Below, one piece after another: positions 9,155 through 18,518 of a stretch of DNA of 64,000 bases. Source of the stretch: a cyanobacterium PCC 7702 (GTDB lineage Bacteria; Cyanobacteriota; Cyanobacteriia; Cyanobacteriales; Nostocaceae); assembly GCA_000332255.1 (NCBI GenBank), contig KB235926.1, forward strand, positions 3,417,822-3,481,821. The letters are read 5' to 3'. Made by a program: the position numbers and the translations under genes. Positions within the stretch are counted from its first letter, which is position 1, and every line of letters starts with the position of its first letter. The notes beneath the pieces were generated by a model. The model was not told the DNA's origin, did no database searches, and was given only the letters and a program-made list of their open reading frames with translations.

Positions 9155-9742
9155 CTATTGTTGTTGCTGCGTTTCTGGTGGTTTTTCTTGTGATTGGGAA
9201 TCACCTTGTTGTTCATCAATTTTTTTAATGTTGCCTGCTTTTATCCAACCTTGCGTACCGTCTTCCAGGCTAATTTTTTGCCAAGCTTTATCGCTGCTTT
9301 CTTCTAAAACAACTACTTTTTGATTAAAGTTAATTCCCCCAACACGTTCGGCGTCTAAAGAAGGTTCTTTTCGCAGTATTAAGCCCTGTTGCCAAGTAAC
9401 GCGTGCTTGGTAAGCTCCAGGAGGTAATGGTGTTGGCGATTTTTCAACTTTTTTCGGTTCTTCCTGGGGTTTTTCTGTAGAGCTGGGGGTTGGGGAGGAA
9501 GATTCTTCTATGAAAGCAGCAGGTGAAGCTTTGACTGTGTCTTTTGTATCTTTTGGTATTTGAATTTGGGGTTTTCGAGTTTGGGATTTTACTACTGGTG
9601 ACTTATCATTGGCAAAAATTGGTTTAGCAGGAGGTGCAGAAATTCGATTCATAAAATACAGCGCTGTGGCGATTCCGCCGCCAATTAAAATAGCGATCGC
9701 CAGTAAAAAACCGAGTATATACTTTAATAATTCAACTAGCAT
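9155..9742 (-). CDS. Membrane-anchored SH3b-domain protein
   Basis: 195 residues. Residues ~5-30 form a transmembrane anchor (YILGFLLAIAILIGGGIA). Residues ~35-110 are a low-complexity linker rich in Pro, Ser, Lys and Glu. Residues ~112-170 are a bacterial SH3 domain (RVTWQQGLILRKEPS... TQGWIKAGNI), a fold that often binds cell wall or peptides. The C-terminus is a Gln-rich tail. It probably faces the periplasm. It lies 99 bp upstream of nothing on its own strand but follows the ycf46-like gene, from which it is separated by a hairpin at 9785-9821. Confidence 0.8.
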   Translation of the reverse strand: MLVELLKYILGFLLAIAILIGGGIATALYFMNRISAPPAKPIFANDKSPVVKSQTRKPQIQIPKDTKDTVKASPAAFIEESSSPTPSSTEKPQEEPKKVEKSPTPLPPGAYQARVTWQQGLILRKEPSLDAERVGGINFNQKVVVLEESSDKAWQKISLEDGTQGWIKAGNIKKIDEQQGDSQSQEKPPETQQQQ

Positions 9743-9784
9743 AATGGAAAAGAAAATAGGAATTAGGTTGAATTGTCTGGAGGA

Positions 9785-9821
9785 AGTTAAGAGTTAATAG
9801 TTGAAATCATAACTCTTAACT
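9785..9821. repeat. Inverted repeat related to the 8624 hairpin
   Basis: AGTTAAGAGTTA (9785-9796) and TAACTCTTAACT (9810-9821) are perfect 12-bp arms around a 13-nt loop, using the same heptamer-like unit as 8624-8681. It lies in the 99-bp gap after the ycf46-like gene. No strong T-run follows, so the role may be structural or simply that of a dispersed repeat. Confidence 0.6.
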
Positions 9822-9841
9822 ACATTGAGTTTTCTCACCGG

Positions 9842-11386
9842 CTATTTTAGCTGGCGTTGAATGCGATCGCTCCAGGGACTGTGTTTGGATGCCAAACGTG
9901 CTCTTCCAGCTGCGGCCCACTCTTGCAGTTTTTGAATTTGCTCGGTGGCGGTACGTGCTAAAGGAATAATTTGGCTAGCAGCTTCTAAAATGTCATCGGT
10001 AGTAAAGTCGCGATTTTGGCTAAAGCCGATATGCATAGCTTCAATTAAAGTTTGTTCAATTTCTGCTCCAGAAAAATCTGGTGTTTCGTAAGCCAGTCTT
10101 TCTATATCGTAACTTTTGACATTATGGGGGCGCAATCGAGACAAATGCACCTGAAAAATTGCTTTGCGTTCTTCCTGGGTAGGTAAACCCACAAAGAAAA
10201 TTTCATCAAACCGTCCTTTGCGAAGCATTTCCGGTGGTAAGGCGTGGATGTCGTTGGCAGTAGCGACAACAAACACCGGTGAAGTTTTTTCTGCCAACCA
10301 GGTAATAAAAGTACCAAAAACTCGGCTAGTAGTTCCCGCATCACCTTTGCTACCAAGTCCGGAAAAGGCTTTATCAATTTCATCAATCCACAAGATACAA
10401 GGAGCAAGGGCCTCGGCTACCTGAATCATTTGTCGCGTTCGCGATTCCGATTCACCTACCAAACCTCCAAACAATCGTCCTACATCCAAACGAAGTAAGG
10501 GTAGATGCCAGTGATGGGCGATCGCTTTTGCTGTCAGGGATTTACCGGTTCCTTGAATACCTACTAACAACAAACCGCGGGGATGGGGTAAACCGTACTG
10601 TCGCGCTCGTTCTGTAAAAGCGCCTCCCCGTCGGAGCAACCAGTCTTTGAGGTTATCCAGTCCACCAATATCAGAAATTTGTTCGGTAGCGGGATAAAAA
10701 TCGAGAATTTGAGTTTGACGGATGGTTTGGCGCTTTTCTTCCAAAACCAGATCCGCATCTTCTGGTAGCAATTCGCCATGAGCTGCGATCGCTCGTGCCA
10801 AAACGCGGCGAATCCGCTCCATGCTCAGTCCTTGACAAGAGCGCACCAAATCGTCTAGAAATTTCCCTGAAGGAGAATGGCCCGTAGCTAATAACAGTCG
10901 TTCTACTTCTGCCCTAATTTCTGCGGCACTAGGCAAAGGAAACTCAACAACTGTCAAAACTTCCATCAAGTCGTCAGGAATGGCGATGCGCGGCGATAAC
11001 AGCACAACGTTTTTTGGTTGGGACTTGAGGAGTCGCGCTAAATTGCGCAGCTTGCGGGAAATAGCCACATCTTCTAAAAAACGATGGTAATCCCGTAGTA
11101 TAAACACTCCTGGTGCAGATGCCGGGACTTTTTCCACTAATTCTAATGCTTGCAGAGGATTGCGCTGTCCGAATCCCGCGTCATTGGGATTACCCTGGTA
11201 ACCATCGACAAAATCCCAAATATAGACAGGGCGATTACCAAGGTTTGCCGCTTCTTCCTTAATTGCTGCTTCTACTCGTTCCTCTTCATAGGTAGGAATG
11301 TAAATTAAGGGATAGCGCGCTCGCAGCAGTAGCTTAAACTCTTCTCGAAAGGTCGTAGACCTGCTATTGTCTAGGCTTGTGGTCAT
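9842..11386 (-). CDS. ycf46: AAA+ ATPase of the Ycf46 family
   Basis: 514 residues. The N-terminal half (1-230) is the Ycf46-specific part, a degenerate ATPase-like domain (RARYPLIYIPTYEEER). The C-terminal AAA module has Walker A VGIQGTGKS (about residues 275-283), Walker B CILWIDEIDKA, and a downstream arginine-finger region. Ycf46 is encoded in red-algal plastids and all cyanobacteria; the Synechocystis homologue slr0374 has been linked to regulation of CO2 uptake. It is cytosolic by prediction. The gene is divergent from the histidine-phosphatase gene with a 269-bp shared upstream region. Confidence 0.88.
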   Translation of the reverse strand: MTTSLDNSRSTTFREEFKLLLRARYPLIYIPTYEEERVEAAIKEEAANLGNRPVYIWDFVDGYQGNPNDAGFGQRNPLQALELVEKVPASAPGVFILRDYHRFLEDVAISRKLRNLARLLKSQPKNVVLLSPRIAIPDDLMEVLTVVEFPLPSAAEIRAEVERLLLATGHSPSGKFLDDLVRSCQGLSMERIRRVLARAIAAHGELLPEDADLVLEEKRQTIRQTQILDFYPATEQISDIGGLDNLKDWLLRRGGAFTERARQYGLPHPRGLLLVGIQGTGKSLTAKAIAHHWHLPLLRLDVGRLFGGLVGESESRTRQMIQVAEALAPCILWIDEIDKAFSGLGSKGDAGTTSRVFGTFITWLAEKTSPVFVVATANDIHALPPEMLRKGRFDEIFFVGLPTQEERKAIFQVHLSRLRPHNVKSYDIERLAYETPDFSGAEIEQTLIEAMHIGFSQNRDFTTDDILEAASQIIPLARTATEQIQKLQEWAAAGRARLASKHSPWSDRIQRQLK

Positions 11387-11655
11387 TACTGTACCTTTTT
11401 TGTAAATTTTGACTGTACTATTTTTTTGTACTGTTGCGGTTCTACTTACTTCCTTACCATACCAATTCTCCTAGCAAGGTACACTGAAATATTGCTGCAA
11501 TTATCTAAAACTGCAGGCGATCGCCACCAACAGCAGCTAGCTAGCTCATAACCAAACCTTTGCTGCCAAAATCTTTCACCAACAAACGGGTAATTTAACT
11601 ATTCCACAAACACTTTGCAGTAGAATTAGTCCTTTAGTATAGAGGAGGGCAAAAA

Positions 11656-13002
11656 GTGACTCGCGTAATTATCGTGCGCCACGGTCAAAGTACGTATAAC
11701 ACCGAAAAGCGCATTCAAGGGCGCACTGATACGTCCATATTAACCGAGAAGGGTCGTCATGATGCAAATTTAATAGGCAAAGCCCTCAGCAGTATTTCCT
11801 TTGACGCTATTTACAGCAGTCCCCTGCAGCGAGCCAAGCAAACAGCAGATATCATCCATAGTTGCTTAAGAATTAATTCTACCGAGCAACCACCTGCCCC
11901 CGTTGAAACTTGCGAGCAGCTATTGGAAATTGATTTACCAGCTTGGGAAGGAATGCTTTCAGAACAAGTTAAACAAAAGTTTCCAGAAGATTATCGCATT
12001 TGGCAACAAACACCCGAGCGACTGCAAATGCTCGTTAAAGGCAAAGAACATTTTCCTGTTCTCGCTTTGTACGAGCAAGCACGGCAATTTTGGCAAGAAA
12101 TTTTACCCCGCCATCAAGGAGAAACTATACTTGTAGTGGGACATAACGGGATTAACAGAGCTTTAATCAGTACAGCATTGGGTATTTCTCCCTCTCGCTA
12201 CCATTCACTTCAACAGTCTAACTGTGGAATTAGCGTGCTCAATTTCTCTGGCGGATGGCAAGACCCGGTGCAGCTAGAATCAATGAACCAAACCCAACAC
12301 TTGGGAGAAACTTTACCTTCTTTACGACCGAACCATCAGGGAGTGCGTTTGCTGTTGGTACGCCACGGAGAAACGGAATGGAACCGCCAAGGAAGATTTC
12401 AAGGACAAATAGATGTTCCCCTCAACGATAACGGCAGGCTGCAAGCACAAAAAGCGGCTGTTTTTCTCAAAGATGTAATGCTGGATTTTGCCGTTAGCAG
12501 TCCCATGCTGCGCCCGAAAGAAACGGCAGAGATTATTCTTCAATACCATCCCCATGTCCGTTTAGAATTACAAGATGGCTTGCGAGAAATCAGTCACGGA
12601 CTTTGGGAAGGGAAATTTGAAACAGAAATCGAGCAGGAGTTTCCAGGCCAGTTACATCGTTGGCGCACCGTACCAGCACAAGTACAAATGCCTGCTGGAG
12701 AAAACTTGCAACAAGTTTGGCAAAGAAGTTTACAAGCTTGGCAAGGGATAGTTCAAACGGCATTGACAAAAAATTTACAAACTGGCATCGTAGTCGCTCA
12801 CGATGCTACTAACAAAACTATTCTTTGCCAAATTCTCGGTTTAGGGGCAGAAAATTTTTGGAACTTTCGCCAAGGTAACGGTGCAGTCAGCGTTATTGAT
12901 TATCCTTGCGGATGGAATGGTTTACCAGTGCTGCAAGCAATGAACATTACCGCGCATTTGGGTGGAGGCGTGTTCGATCAAACCGCAGCCGGAGCGTTAT
13001 AA
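11656..13002 (+). CDS. Two-domain histidine phosphatase (phosphoglycerate-mutase-like)
   Basis: 448 residues made of two tandem histidine-phosphatase domains. The first has the catalytic RHG motif as VRHGQSTYN (residue ~9), the second as VRHGETEWN (~residue 233); each has its later GHN or AHD histidine. The family includes cofactor-dependent phosphoglycerate mutase but most two-domain cyanobacterial proteins act as phosphatases on small metabolites or phosphoproteins. The start is GTG, chosen because GAGGAGGG lies about 6 bases upstream. The dihydroorotase-like gene starts 11 bases after its stop, so the two form an operon. Confidence 0.85.
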   Translation: MTRVIIVRHGQSTYNTEKRIQGRTDTSILTEKGRHDANLIGKALSSISFDAIYSSPLQRAKQTADIIHSCLRINSTEQPPAPVETCEQLLEIDLPAWEGMLSEQVKQKFPEDYRIWQQTPERLQMLVKGKEHFPVLALYEQARQFWQEILPRHQGETILVVGHNGINRALISTALGISPSRYHSLQQSNCGISVLNFSGGWQDPVQLESMNQTQHLGETLPSLRPNHQGVRLLLVRHGETEWNRQGRFQGQIDVPLNDNGRLQAQKAAVFLKDVMLDFAVSSPMLRPKETAEIILQYHPHVRLELQDGLREISHGLWEGKFETEIEQEFPGQLHRWRTVPAQVQMPAGENLQQVWQRSLQAWQGIVQTALTKNLQTGIVVAHDATNKTILCQILGLGAENFWNFRQGNGAVSVIDYPCGWNGLPVLQAMNITAHLGGGVFDQTAAGAL

Positions 13003-13013
13003 AATCTAGTGTT

Positions 13014-14300
13014 ATGAACGGCGAATTGCTACAACAAGTCCGGGTAATAGACCCCACTTCTGGGACCGACCAAATAGCAGATGTGTTGTTGAGTGATGGT
13101 CACATCCAACGGGTAGCCGGTAGTATTGCGGAAGTTCCGAGTAACATTAAAATTAAGGATTCCCGAGGATTAATTTTGGGAACGGGATTGGTTGATTTGT
13201 ACAGCCATTCAGGAGAACCAGGATTTGAAGAACGGGAAAATCTCTTGTCTTTACTGAAAGCGGCTGCTGCTGGCGGCTTTACCCGCATCAGCATTTTACC
13301 CGATACTTTTCCCCCCATCGACCGTCCGGCAGTGGTAGCCCAGCTGTTACAAAAGACACAGGAAGAAAAAAAAGCCAGAAATGAAAATTTCTCCTTTCCC
13401 CTTCCTTTGGTGAACATCTGGGGTGCAATCACCCTGGAATTAGCTGGAAAGCAAATGACAGAACTAGCAGATTTAGCAGCAGCAAAAGTTGTTGGTTTTG
13501 CTGACGGTCAACCTTTGGAAAATTTGGCCTTGGTACGGCGAGTGTTGGAATATCTCCAACCTTTGGCCAAACCAGTGGCATTTTGGTGTTGCGATCGCCA
13601 ATTGATGGATAACGGCGTTGTTCGAGAAGGACCAGACTCGATTCGCTTGGGGTTACCTGGTAATCCCGCCGCCTCGGAAACAACTGCCATTGCTGCTTTG
13701 ATAGAATTAGTAGCCGCCATGAATACGCCAGTGCACATCATGCGCGTTTCCACCGCCCGCAGTGTAGAATTGATTGCAGCCGCGAAAGCCCAAAATTTAC
13801 CCATCACAGCTAGCACCACCTGGATGCACCTTTTACTCGATACCCAAGCAATTAAAAGTTACAATCCCAGTCTGCGTTTGGAACCACCTTTGGGAAATCC
13901 TGCTGATTTAGCAGCTTTGCGACAAGCAGTACGAGTGGGGATTATAGACGCTATCGCTATCGATCACGCACCCTACACCTACGAAGAAAAAACCGTCGCC
14001 TTTGCACAAGCACCACCCGGCGCCATTGGTTTTGAGCTAGCATTACCTTTGTTGTGGCAATCTTTGGTAGATACAGGAGAATTTACAGCCTTAGAATTGT
14101 GGCGAGCATTAAGCACTCGCCCGGCGGAATGCTTAAAACAAACTCCCAGCGCGATCGCCCCCAATCACAAAGCAGAATTAATTTTATTCGATCCGCAGCA
14201 AACTTGGAAGCTAGAAAAGAAAAACCTTTGTACTCTTTCTGAAAATACACCTTGGCTGGGACAACAAATAACAGGTCGAGTCCTGAAAATTTGGTGTTGA
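13014..14300 (+). CDS. Dihydroorotase homologue, probably non-catalytic
   Basis: 428 residues from ATG 13014, 11 bases after the preceding gene. The amidohydrolase barrel is recognisable throughout, with GTGLVDLYSHSGEPG, GLPGNPAASETTAI and IDHAPYTYEEK in the expected order. The ligands differ from active class I dihydroorotases: the metal HxH is YSH here (Y63, H65), the AHCED histidine is replaced in AFWCCD, and the CHIST histidine is Arg in MRVST. Only the two aspartates and one histidine remain. Pseudo-dihydroorotases are known to serve as structural partners of aspartate transcarbamoylase in some bacteria; a similar role here is inference. Confidence 0.85.
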   Translation: MNGELLQQVRVIDPTSGTDQIADVLLSDGHIQRVAGSIAEVPSNIKIKDSRGLILGTGLVDLYSHSGEPGFEERENLLSLLKAAAAGGFTRISILPDTFPPIDRPAVVAQLLQKTQEEKKARNENFSFPLPLVNIWGAITLELAGKQMTELADLAAAKVVGFADGQPLENLALVRRVLEYLQPLAKPVAFWCCDRQLMDNGVVREGPDSIRLGLPGNPAASETTAIAALIELVAAMNTPVHIMRVSTARSVELIAAAKAQNLPITASTTWMHLLLDTQAIKSYNPSLRLEPPLGNPADLAALRQAVRVGIIDAIAIDHAPYTYEEKTVAFAQAPPGAIGFELALPLLWQSLVDTGEFTALELWRALSTRPAECLKQTPSAIAPNHKAELILFDPQQTWKLEKKNLCTLSENTPWLGQQITGRVLKIWC

Positions 14301-14311
14301 AAAATCCCCCC

Positions 14312-15598
14312 TCAGGGACGAACGCCGTCGTTATCTATTGCACTGTAGATATCCTCAGAAGCAAGTCCCAACCAAGGATCGGAACTAGGAGTTAAAAACA
14401 ATTCCGCGTAAACTTTTTCATTCAGCGATTCTACATTATTGGTTTGATTACCCTGCACAAACCATTGATGAATCCTTCTGTGCAACATAAATTCATTTCT
14501 GACCGTATCAACTGCCATAGCGGCTTCAAAGTTGCGAATCAACCTGGATAAATCCCCTGGCGCGTTTTTGCCAGACTGAAACTTTTTGGCACGAATTAAA
14601 GCTATACTATTTTCATCTAATTTGGTATCGGCAGCATAAAGCTGAGCTATTCTGTTCCAAGTTGCGCGATCGCTTATTTCCCAAGAAGTCTCTTCTTGAG
14701 GCTGTAGGTTTTTCAAAATCGGAGTTTCCACCCTCATTTTCGCCACTGCCAAAGAACCTGCTACACCAGCTGGGGGAATTTGACCCAAGTTGTTGCTTGA
14801 GGAGAGCAATCGCGGCGGAGATTGAATACCCAAACGGGATAAATCTGCTGTCCACTGCACCTCGATAGCATCCAAGCTTCTGCGGTGATACTGGCGTAAA
14901 AAAGCCTCCCGTTCCCCATCGCTAAGCTTACTATATTCCTTTACTGCTGCTTGTGCTTGCCGCAGTTGATTTAAAAATGCTTTCGGACCGTATAATCCAG
15001 GAATAGCATCAATCGGACGTCCCGAACTATCGAGAATATAGTGAATGCTGTTACCTGTAATCGTTCGTTGTAATTTGCGCCCATCTCCAAAATCAATTGT
15101 CACTTTCGGTACGGGACGCACTGATTGCCAATGCAGAATAAAATCTTCTCTTAATTTCTTGGCAATCTCACCATTGGGATAAAGTGCTACCCTAAAAAAC
15201 CGACTGTTGGCGCAACTGAGATCTGTATTTAAGTTACCCAGCAACCTTAACGATAAAATCGGCTTACCAGTAGCTTTGGCAGCAGATTTCGCTTGCTCTA
15301 AGTCGGTGTACCAGTATAACTTAGAAGCGTAACAATCTCGCTGCTGACAAAGTTCGTCCAAAGCCGCCCGTATTTGTGAAGAATTTAACTCACTGGCGTG
15401 GGATTTGAGAAATACTTCTAACCCTTTTTGCCCTTGTTGGCGCAGTTTCGCAACTTCTTGAGACAGTTTAGATGTTTTGGGTATGGAAGTTTGAGAATAA
15501 GCTGGTAAGAAAAAACTCAGACCAATAAGCATCAATGTTGTTAAGGGAATTTTGAAAGTAATTAGTTTCATCGCTACCAATCTAAATCTAAAAAGCAT
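14312..15598 (-). CDS. Exported protein with thioredoxin-like segment, unknown function
   Basis: 428 residues. Residues ~10-35 are a signal peptide (LTTLMLIGLSFFLPAYSQ), and the start may be the second Met (15571) rather than 15598. A region at about 95-215 reads like a thioredoxin fold (YTDLEQAKSAAKATGKPILSLR ... HYILDSSGRPIDAIPG) but lacks a CxxC, so redox activity is doubtful. The C-terminal half is helical and ends with a putative dimerised or partner-binding segment of unknown family. It converges with the dihydroorotase-like gene with only 11 bp between the stops. Confidence 0.65.
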   Translation of the reverse strand: MLFRFRLVAMKLITFKIPLTTLMLIGLSFFLPAYSQTSIPKTSKLSQEVAKLRQQGQKGLEVFLKSHASELNSSQIRAALDELCQQRDCYASKLYWYTDLEQAKSAAKATGKPILSLRLLGNLNTDLSCANSRFFRVALYPNGEIAKKLREDFILHWQSVRPVPKVTIDFGDGRKLQRTITGNSIHYILDSSGRPIDAIPGLYGPKAFLNQLRQAQAAVKEYSKLSDGEREAFLRQYHRRSLDAIEVQWTADLSRLGIQSPPRLLSSSNNLGQIPPAGVAGSLAVAKMRVETPILKNLQPQEETSWEISDRATWNRIAQLYAADTKLDENSIALIRAKKFQSGKNAPGDLSRLIRNFEAAMAVDTVRNEFMLHRRIHQWFVQGNQTNNVESLNEKVYAELFLTPSSDPWLGLASEDIYSAIDNDGVRP

Positions 15599-15713
15599 AT
15601 TGTTTTATTACCTACTCAGAATCAATATCTGCCTGATTTAGTTCCCAAGAAACAGGTGATACAAATTTACATCAATCTTGTCAAAGTCCTTCTTTAATAC
15701 AAAAAATTTAATA

Positions 15714-15745
15714 CAAAAAAACTGGGATGAAAAATGAAATCCCAG
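15714..15745 (-). terminator. Rho-independent terminator of the symporter gene
   Basis: On the minus strand CTGGGAT and ATCCCAG (15739-15745 and 15722-15728) pair perfectly over 7 bp around a 10-nt loop and are followed by T7 (15714-15721 as A's on the plus strand). It lies 23 bases after the symporter stop codon. Confidence 0.85.
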
Positions 15746-15768
15746 CTAGAAAAAAATAAATTATCAGG

Positions 15769-17337
15769 CTAGGAACCAAAATGAATGCGGTTTTCCATTT
15801 CTACAAACCTTTGTTGTGAGGAACTTTCGTGGGTGAGCCAGGAAATAACGATTGCAACTAGAAATGCTAGGGGAATACTAATTAATCCGGGATTTTTCAA
15901 GGGGAAAGGAGCAGAAGCGTGTTTGAGGATTGTGACCTGAATAGTGGGTGAGAAATAAATCAAGAGCAAGGAAGAGAAGGTACCTACTAGCATGCTTGCT
16001 ACTGCTGCATTGGTGGTCAAACGTTTCCACAGCATGGAAAGAAGTAAGGCTGGAAAATTAGCACTAGCTGCGATCGCAAATGCTAAACCAACCATGTAAG
16101 CAACGTTTTGTCCCTTAAACAAAATACCCAACAATATTGCTAGCGCTCCTAAAAATGCAGTTGCAAAACGAGCTACCTTGAATTGTTCTGTTTCATCAGC
16201 ATGACCGGAACGTACCACATTCACCCACAAATCGTGAGACAGTGCTGCAGCACCAGAAAGAGTTAACCCCGCGACTACTGCTAGGATGGTGGCGAAGGAA
16301 ACAGCAGCAATAAAGCCTAAAAAAGCATCACCGCCTAAAAACTGCGCCAGCATTGGTGCTGCCATGTTACCACCACTACCAATTTGTTTGATAGCATCCT
16401 GACCTACCAAAACCATGGCTCCAAAACCGAGAATAAAGGTAAGCAGGTAAAAAGCACCGATCAAACCTGTGGCGTAGGCGACAGAATTGCGAGCTGCTTT
16501 GGAGTCGGGAACTGTGTAAAATCGCATCAAAATATGAGGTAGTCCTGCAGTTCCGAACATGAGTGACATACCTAGGGAAATAGCATCAAAAGGATCGGAC
16601 ACTTGTTTGCCAGGAGCTAAAACACCCGGGTATTTGTCAGCAGCAGCAGCAAATAAAGCTGTGGGGCTAAAGTGAAATTGCGCTAATACTAAAATTGCTA
16701 GCAATACTGTCGCACTGAGTAATAAAATGGCTTTGATGATTTGTACCCAAGTGGTGGCAATCATGCCGCCGAAAATGACATAAGCCATCATCACGCCGCC
16801 AACGATGACAACAGCTAATTCGTATTCAAATCCAAACAGCAGTTCTATTAGTTCTCCTGCACCTACCATTTGGGCTATTAAGTAAAAGCTAATTACTGCT
16901 AAAGAACCAATAGCTGCAGCGATTCGTACTGGTTTTTGACGCAAGCGATAGGCAACAACATCGGCAAAAGTGTATTTACCCAAGTTACGCAGTGGTTCGG
17001 CAATTAAAAACATCAAAATTGGCCAGCCCACCAAAAAACCAATAGAGTAAATTAAGCCATCAAAGCCGTTGAGTGCTACCAATCCAGCGATACCCAAAAA
17101 ACTGGCAGCACTCATAAAGTCCCCTGCTAGGGCTAAGGAGTTTTGCAACCCACTTATGTTTCCACCGGCGGTGTAAAAGTGGGATGTACTTTTGGTTAGC
17201 TTTGCTGACCAGTAGGTAATTCCTAGGGAAATAGTTACAAAGACAACGAAAAAAAATATCGCCAGAGGGTTGAAGTGACCGAGACTTTTAATATCTACTT
17301 CTGCCAACGGTAGGTAAAGCGACAAAAATTCGTGCAT
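15769..17337 (-). CDS. actP: Sodium:solute symporter, acetate permease (ActP) type
   Basis: 522 residues with about 13 hydrophobic segments, the size and layout of the sodium:solute symporter family. The N-terminal [30 protein letters not shown] segment (written here in part) is diagnostic for the ActP branch that takes up acetate and other short monocarboxylates with Na+. It acts in the plasma membrane. Immediately upstream is a DUF485 gene, the usual partner of actP, here frameshifted. A strong terminator follows at 15714-15745. The exact substrate is inferred from family. Confidence 0.85.
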   Translation of the reverse strand: MHEFLSLYLPLAEVDIKSLGHFNPLAIFFFVVFVTISLGITYWSAKLTKSTSHFYTAGGNISGLQNSLALAGDFMSAASFLGIAGLVALNGFDGLIYSIGFLVGWPILMFLIAEPLRNLGKYTFADVVAYRLRQKPVRIAAAIGSLAVISFYLIAQMVGAGELIELLFGFEYELAVVIVGGVMMAYVIFGGMIATTWVQIIKAILLLSATVLLAILVLAQFHFSPTALFAAAADKYPGVLAPGKQVSDPFDAISLGMSLMFGTAGLPHILMRFYTVPDSKAARNSVAYATGLIGAFYLLTFILGFGAMVLVGQDAIKQIGSGGNMAAPMLAQFLGGDAFLGFIAAVSFATILAVVAGLTLSGAAALSHDLWVNVVRSGHADETEQFKVARFATAFLGALAILLGILFKGQNVAYMVGLAFAIAASANFPALLLSMLWKRLTTNAAVASMLVGTFSSLLLIYFSPTIQVTILKHASAPFPLKNPGLISIPLAFLVAIVISWLTHESSSQQRFVEMENRIHFGS

Positions 17338-17351
17338 ACTGATTTTTTCAA

Positions 17352-17632
17352 CTACTGGTGGTTGCGAGTCAATTTTTCTAAGGCATCGTCGTAATTTTTA
17401 TTCAGCCAACGCGTGTAGATAAACACCAATATCCATGCGGCAACAATGACGAGCGCTCCTAACAAAATGCCCAAGCTCAGTCCCGGAAGTACCAAAGACC
17501 CCAGCAAGGCTTGTTAAATGCAATCAGTAAAATAAAACCAAAATAGATAAACATCATCGCTGCACTCAAAAGCAGAGATATTCGCCAGCGTCGAGCAAAC
17601 AAATCAGCAAGAGCTTTTGTACGAGCGTCCAT
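17352..17632 (-). pseudogene. DUF485 membrane protein, broken by a one-base deletion
   Basis: Starts at ATG 17632 (MDARTKALADLFARRWR...), has a first transmembrane helix, then runs into a stop soon after LIAFNKP. Removing the frame break near 17509 restores LLGSLVLPGLSLGILLGA, a second helix and the tail [14 protein letters not shown], ending at 17352. The repaired length, ~93 residues with two helices, is normal for DUF485 proteins, which accompany ActP symporters (14 bp downstream). Either a genuine pseudogene or a single-base sequence error. Confidence 0.8.
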
Positions 17633-17815
17633 CTTTTGTTACGTTGAAGGAATATTTGGGTGCAATTTTCCCACTAAATTCCAGATAAATACATAAAAGC
17701 ACTCTCTTTTTTTAAAGATTGTCTTGTGACTTGATGTAGGTGTCTGCAAATCAAAAGCGATCGCCCCCAAGGCGACCACTCGTTCTGTTTTTTATGATTG
17801 GTTTTTGATCGGGTA

Positions 17816-18204
17816 TTAGCGACTTTGTTTCTGTGGCAGTGAAGTTGGTTGTGGTAAGGCGCTTTGTCCTAGGGGATTGGGCAAGGAGTTTATAGCTTGC
17901 GGTGGAAGCTGGAGTATCTGTTTGGGAAGTACCTGCAAGGTAGATGTAAAAGTGGATAGTAATGGTTTTGCTTCCTCTGGAGATATCTGTTTGGCTATTT
18001 CCTCCAAACCTACGTCCACGGAAACTAAAGCAAAAACAGCTACCAAGCGCAGTTGTTGGCTCGGAGCTTGAAATTGAGATTGGTTGTTCTGTAAAGCTTT
18101 GAGAATTCCAGGTACAGCAAAAGCAGCTTGAGCGCGCACGTCGGGATTGTTACCCCGCAATTCCTCGATCAAAATGTCAAAAGCTGCTAAGGCGCGATCG
18201 CAGC
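17816..18204 (-). pseudogene. 5'-truncated HEAT-like repeat protein
   Basis: The frame is open from about 18217 to the stop at 17816 but has no ATG; only an internal TTG at 18172 could start it. The visible part reads CDRALAAFDILIEELRGN then RAQAAFAVPGILKALQ, a HEAT-like helix pair, followed by a Gln/Pro/Leu-rich tail. Sequence similarity to a helical-repeat protein begins abruptly at the junction near 18205, where a plus-strand TPR fragment also begins, so the N-terminal part and promoter appear to be missing. Function cannot be assigned. Confidence 0.55.
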
Positions 18205-18213
18205 TAGTGCCAA

Positions 18214-18495
18214 TTAATTAACCTCAATCCAAATTATCCTCCCGCCTACAATAGCCGCGGACTGGTCTACTTTGATATTGCAGAAAAACAGCAAGCGATC
18301 GCAAACTACAGCCAAGCTATTCGCCTCAACCCTAACAACGCCGAATTTTATAAAAATTGCGGTAACGCTCGTGCTGCTTTGGGAGATAAGCAACGAGCTA
18401 TAGCTGACTGCAAACAAACTGCAAAGATCTTGCAACAGCAGAATAACGAACTATTGTATCAACAAGTAATGAAAAATATGAAACAATTGCAGTAG
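18214..18495 (+). pseudogene. 5'-truncated TPR protein fragment
   Basis: A plus-strand frame with no start codon, open from 18208 to TAG 18493-18495. It encodes two and a half TPR units: INLNPNYPPAYNSRGLVY, then KQQAIANYSQAIRLNPNNAE, then ALGDKQRAIADCKQTAKI. The first TPR is entered in its middle, so the gene lacks its N-terminus. It abuts the HEAT-like remnant head to head, both cut at the same place, which points to one deletion or rearrangement. Confidence 0.65.
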
Positions 18496-18518
18496 GATGA
18501 CAAAAGAAAAAAATGTAT

